DNA of 64,000 nt, taken from an uncultured Pelagibacteraceae bacterium. Its GTDB lineage: Bacteria; Pseudomonadota; Alphaproteobacteria; Pelagibacterales; Pelagibacteraceae. Location: assembly GCA_902543535.1 (NCBI GenBank), contig CACBYG010000003.1, positions 62,001 to 126,000 of the forward strand. Direction: 5' to 3'. Every line of letters starts with the position of its first letter. The first letter of the stretch is position 1. The position numbers and the translations under genes are program-made. The notes below the pieces were generated by a model, which saw nothing but the letters and a program-made list of their open reading frames with translations, did no database searches and had not been told where the DNA came from. Below are positions 60,854 to 64,000 of this stretch, in pieces.

Positions 60854-61465
60854 ATGAAATCTTTAAGCGAGATTGAAACTACATCTAAAAGAGCATCAAA
60901 AGCTGCTGGATTTTCTTGGGGTGAAGCTGAGGAAATTGGAAAATGTATAAGACAATTGGAGATGTTTGGTTTACCTGGTATCAAACATTTAAACTCTTAT
61001 TTTCGTGATAAAGAAAAAAATACTTATGAGAACTTAAGTTTAATAAATCAGTCAAATTCTTCTTCTTCAAATCCTTATTGCCCAATTATTTTAGGAATTG
61101 GTTTTTTAGATCAAATAAAAATATTAGAAAATTATGAAAAAATTTATTTTTCAAACATTGCCTATCCAATTATTTTTTTATCATTTTTGAGTAGATCTTC
61201 AGAAATTATTGGAAAGAAAATTAATGTTAAATTTGATGAGAACGAAATTTTCTTAAATTTAAATGTAAATATTTATTCTAACTTTTTAAATTTTGAATTT
61301 CCTAAAAATTCAAAAAACTTAGAGATAAACTTTATTGAAAATAAAGATAACTTTAATGAAGATGAATGGAAAAGTTTATACAAATTATCTGAGAATACTT
61401 TTGTGGAAGAAACTGATAGTCTAAAAAAAGGTGCTGCCGGAGCAGGTTTAACAGATAATGACTAA
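60854..61465 (+). CDS. DUF3726-like hypothetical protein
   Basis: MKSLSEIETTSKRASKAAGFSWGEAEEIGKCIRQLEMFGLPG; family name from memory only. Confidence 0.55.
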   Translation: MKSLSEIETTSKRASKAAGFSWGEAEEIGKCIRQLEMFGLPGIKHLNSYFRDKEKNTYENLSLINQSNSSSSNPYCPIILGIGFLDQIKILENYEKIYFSNIAYPIIFLSFLSRSSEIIGKKINVKFDENEIFLNLNVNIYSNFLNFEFPKNSKNLEINFIENKDNFNEDEWKSLYKLSENTFVEETDSLKKGAAGAGLTDND

Positions 61466-61625
61466 AGATTTAGATAAAAATTCTAAAGATATTAATAGCA
61501 ATGATTTAAATAATATCTGTGACGAATGTAGAAAAGAGGATGAAAGTGTATTTCAAAATCTGATAATGACAGGATTTAAACTTTGTAAATCTTGCAGGGT
61601 TTCTAAAACTATTTTCCCGCTTTAA
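61458..61625 (+). CDS. 55-aa two-CxxC putative zinc-binding microprotein
   Basis: MTKDLDKNSKDINSNDLNNICDECRKEDESVFQNLIMTGFKLCKSCRVSKTIFPL; overlaps upstream stop by 8 nt; absent from ORF track. Confidence 0.6.
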   Translation: MTKDLDKNSKDINSNDLNNICDECRKEDESVFQNLIMTGFKLCKSCRVSKTIFPL

Positions 61626-62167
61626 CTTATCTGATTAACTGGCATCATATTCATTCTGCTCATTACAAATGAAATAGACAAAAATGCTATTATTAGGAAA
61701 GATAAAAGAATAATTCCAAAAGATTTGAAATTAGATTTTAAATTTAGAATTTGTTTTGTTGAAATAATTAAACCAGCAAATATCCAAAATTGTGTAAGAA
61801 AAATTATTGGTATCATTAAGTCTGGTGTTACTGCAAAAAATCTTAGTAGTCCTGGAGCATGTGCATAACCAACTGCGGTTAAAACTTTTTTAAATGAAAC
61901 TTTAGTTTGTTTATCTGGAAAAAGTTTTACTCCAATAACATAAATAAAAATTGCCCAAATCAACCAAGTAATAATTGCAGTAAGGCCAGACATTGCAATT
62001 GCAGTTTTTATAATTGTATTTGCAGCAACTGCTCCAGCTATACCATCTAAAATCATTATAATACCTGCAAAATAAATTGAGGCTTCGGCAAAATTTTTAT
62101 TATCTGAATAAAGTGTCTTATCTAATTTTATCGATTTAAAAATTATATTTAAAAATTCACCAAACAT
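61622..62167 (-). CDS. Yip1-domain-like multi-TM protein
   Basis: Several hydrophobic helices (IKTAIAMSGLTAIITWLIWAIFIYVIGVKLF, VLTAVGYAHAPGLL). Confidence 0.6.
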   Translation of the reverse strand: MFGEFLNIIFKSIKLDKTLYSDNKNFAEASIYFAGIIMILDGIAGAVAANTIIKTAIAMSGLTAIITWLIWAIFIYVIGVKLFPDKQTKVSFKKVLTAVGYAHAPGLLRFFAVTPDLMIPIIFLTQFWIFAGLIISTKQILNLKSNFKSFGIILLSFLIIAFLSISFVMSRMNMMPVNQIS

Positions 62168-62277
62168 TAATTTTTTTTCTTTTTATTTTGTTGTGCTTTA
62201 TAAGAGACTATCAAAGGAAATACTATTAAAGCAATCGCGATCGTAATGCAAATTACAATTAAAAACCCTTTTGTCAT
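62167..62277 (-). CDS. 36-aa single-TM microprotein
   Basis: MTKGFLIVICITIAIALIVFPLIVSYKAQQNKKKKN; stop overlaps Yip1-like start as TAATG; absent from ORF track. Confidence 0.5.
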   Translation of the reverse strand: MTKGFLIVICITIAIALIVFPLIVSYKAQQNKKKKN

Positions 62278-62286
62278 TAATTTCGT

Positions 62287-62310
62287 GGGGAAGTTAAACT
62301 TAACTTCCCC
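62287..62310. repeat. Perfect 24-nt palindromic hairpin between genes
   Basis: GGGGAAGTTA-AACT-TAACTTCCCC. Confidence 0.75.
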
Positions 62311-62319
62311 ATAATATTT

Positions 62320-63678
62320 TTAGCCTTTTACAACTTCTCTTGTGTTGGCGTTAAAAGACTCTTTAAATGGAATATCAACCACAACGGCGTTAACTGGAAC
62401 TCCAGCTTTTTCAGAGTATTGTTCAGGTAAGTGAACTTTAAATTTTGTACCAATCTTGCCTTTTGGAAAACCATTAGAATTAAGTGTTCCATCGAAAGGT
62501 ACATATCCCATTGCAATGTTTTGTTTTTTTTCAGGATGATACCAGGGAGAAGTAATAAACCCTACAGGATCACCACCACTCTCAGGAGAAACTAACCAAA
62601 AATCAGGTGCATAATCTTCAATTGGTTTCCCACCAAATTCCAAACCAACTAATTGAAGTTTATATGGTTTTTTTCCATCAACAAGATCAGCTTTCATTTT
62701 TTCTAGAGCAGCTTTACCAACATAATCTCCTTTTTTATTCCATTCTCCTTTTCCAGATAAAGAAACTTGATATCCTAAGTTACACTGAAAAGGATTATGT
62801 TGTTGGTCCATGTCTTGTCCCCAAGAAAGAATACCTGCCTGAATTCTTCGATGATGCGCAGGAGCAATAACCATAAGGTTATGTTTTTTTCCCGCCTCAA
62901 GAACAGAGTTCCACATGTCTTCAGCATACAAGGTTGCATTTCTTAAATATATTTCATACCCAGCTTCTCCAGAAAAACCGGACTGAGAAATAACACAACT
63001 TCTTCCACCTATTTTTGCCTCTGCTAATCCGTAAAAAGGCATATTATCAAAGTCTACTTGATCCCCACAAAGATCTTTCATTAATGCTTTTGATTTAGGT
63101 CCTTGGATTTGAACTGGACATGCATCTATCTCTTCTACTGTGCAATTGAATCTTCCATCTGCATTTACACCTTGCAAATACATTCCAATATCAGAGTCTG
63201 ACAAAGAAAACCAAAATTCATCCTCAGAAATTCTTAATAGAATTGGATCATTTAAAACACCACCATAAGCATTACATAAAATCACATATCTTGCTCTCAT
63301 TGGAGAAATTTTAGTTGCATCTCTTGTGATTACATAGTCAGTAAATTTTTCCGCGTCTGGACCCTTTACTCTTATTTGTCTCTCAACAGCAACATTCCAC
63401 ATAGTTACATGATTAACAATTGCATCATATTCAACCATTGCACCACCATCTTCAGGCTTTACATAACCTCTTGGATGATAAATACGATTATAGACAGTTG
63501 CTCTCCAACATCCTGCCTGCATTGATAAATGCCAATATGGTGATTTTCTCACTCTTGTTGAAATTAACATTTCAACTTTTGTTGGCCCACTTTGTCTTAA
63601 ATTGTATGGTACTTCCCTGTCTGATTGATCAACAGAAGTAACATGTTTTAATTTAGTATAGTCAAATTCTTTAGACAT
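62320..63678 (-). CDS. GcvT-fold aminomethyltransferase-family protein, putative folate-dependent demethylase
   Basis: EYDAIVNHVTMWNVAVERQIRVKGPDAEKFTDYVITRD; SQSGFSGEAGYEIYLRN; adjacent to metF-like gene. Confidence 0.8.
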   Translation of the reverse strand: MSKEFDYTKLKHVTSVDQSDREVPYNLRQSGPTKVEMLISTRVRKSPYWHLSMQAGCWRATVYNRIYHPRGYVKPEDGGAMVEYDAIVNHVTMWNVAVERQIRVKGPDAEKFTDYVITRDATKISPMRARYVILCNAYGGVLNDPILLRISEDEFWFSLSDSDIGMYLQGVNADGRFNCTVEEIDACPVQIQGPKSKALMKDLCGDQVDFDNMPFYGLAEAKIGGRSCVISQSGFSGEAGYEIYLRNATLYAEDMWNSVLEAGKKHNLMVIAPAHHRRIQAGILSWGQDMDQQHNPFQCNLGYQVSLSGKGEWNKKGDYVGKAALEKMKADLVDGKKPYKLQLVGLEFGGKPIEDYAPDFWLVSPESGGDPVGFITSPWYHPEKKQNIAMGYVPFDGTLNSNGFPKGKIGTKFKVHLPEQYSEKAGVPVNAVVVDIPFKESFNANTREVVKG

Positions 63679-64000
63679 AACTATTCTCCTTCAACCACTT
63701 GTTAGTTTCCTTCAAGCCGCCGAATGTATAAATGTGGAAGTTATCAGTATGCGATTTAACTTTCCCAATTAAATCATTAGGGTCTTTAGGTTTCAATAAA
63801 TCTAACGCCTTAGTAAAATTAGATTTAAGAAAGTTAATAGAATTTTTTGCCCCAACAATATTAGCAAACTTGATTAAGCTAGATATTTTTAATGGCCCAG
63901 TAATTCCAACATGCACTGGTACGCTTTGTTTAGAAATAAAATCTATAATAGGCTGAGGATCAAGTAACCATTGAGTTACGATATAATCAGCATAAGGCTT
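63671..64000 (-). CDS. metF: Methylenetetrahydrofolate reductase, C-terminal part (runs off window end)
   Basis: KPYADYIVTQWLLDPQPIIDFIS...VPVHVGITGPLKI...NFHIYTFGGLKETNKWL. Confidence 0.82.
   Translation of the reverse strand, partial: KPYADYIVTQWLLDPQPIIDFISKQSVPVHVGITGPLKISSLIKFANIVGAKNSINFLKSNFTKALDLLKPKDPNDLIGKVKSHTDNFHIYTFGGLKETNKWLKENSYV

Noticed and set aside
62320-63678. Assignment of the GcvT-fold gene as dmdA (DMSP demethylase)
   Set aside because: At 452 aa it is longer than DmdA as I remember it, and its N-terminus does not resemble DmdA; substrate left open.
1-64000. Mobile elements, CRISPR, tRNA/rRNA genes, toxin-antitoxin or phage defence
   Set aside because: No repeat-spacer arrays, transposase motifs, cloverleaf-like sequences or defence domains were noticed by reading; tRNAscan-SE, CRISPRCasFinder and DefenseFinder would be decisive.

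Overview
AT-rich, tightly packed bacterial chromosomal window. Gene content and style match the SAR11/Pelagibacterales clade (inference from sequence, not a database hit). No rRNA, tRNA, CRISPR, transposase, integrase or phage genes were recognised. The window divides into these blocks. (1) 0-13 kb: an Asp/Glu-racemase-like protein, an M24 creatinase-fold protein (EutA/DoeA-like), a complete Pot-type ABC transporter, a fused 3-hydroxyacyl-CoA dehydrogenase, an agmatinase-family hydrolase, an aldehyde dehydrogenase and an ArgE-family deacetylase. (2) 14-23 kb: housekeeping genes (csaA-like, lysE-like, acnA, yfgM-like/bamB, zapE-like, yjbQ, photolyase). (3) 23-54 kb: a large methylated-amine and one-carbon region. 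It holds amtB with small membrane proteins, two glutamine-synthetase-III/GmaS-like paralogues, a split glutamate-synthase (MgsABC/GlxBCD-like), an orphan SoxB-like oxidase, Tdm-like TMAO demethylase, TmoX/W/V-like TMAO transporter, Tmm-like trimethylamine monooxygenase, an Fe-ADH, Fhs, and a SoxBDAG/MgdABCD-like heterotetramer. (4) 54-58 kb: aspartate-racemase-like, cspA, GNAT, purK, purE. (5) 58-64 kb: a poorly understood set made of a dipeptidase-fold protein lacking canonical metal ligands, an unknown 553-aa protein, a 203-aa protein, a 55-aa CxxC protein, a Yip1-like protein, a 36-aa membrane peptide, a GcvT-fold putative demethylase and MetF. Block 5 is the best candidate for an undescribed pathway. 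Other second-look items: all eight convergent gene pairs end within -9 to +5 nt of each other; intrinsic terminators sit directly ahead of start codons inside transport operons; and two uncharacterised genes interrupt the tmo transporter operon.
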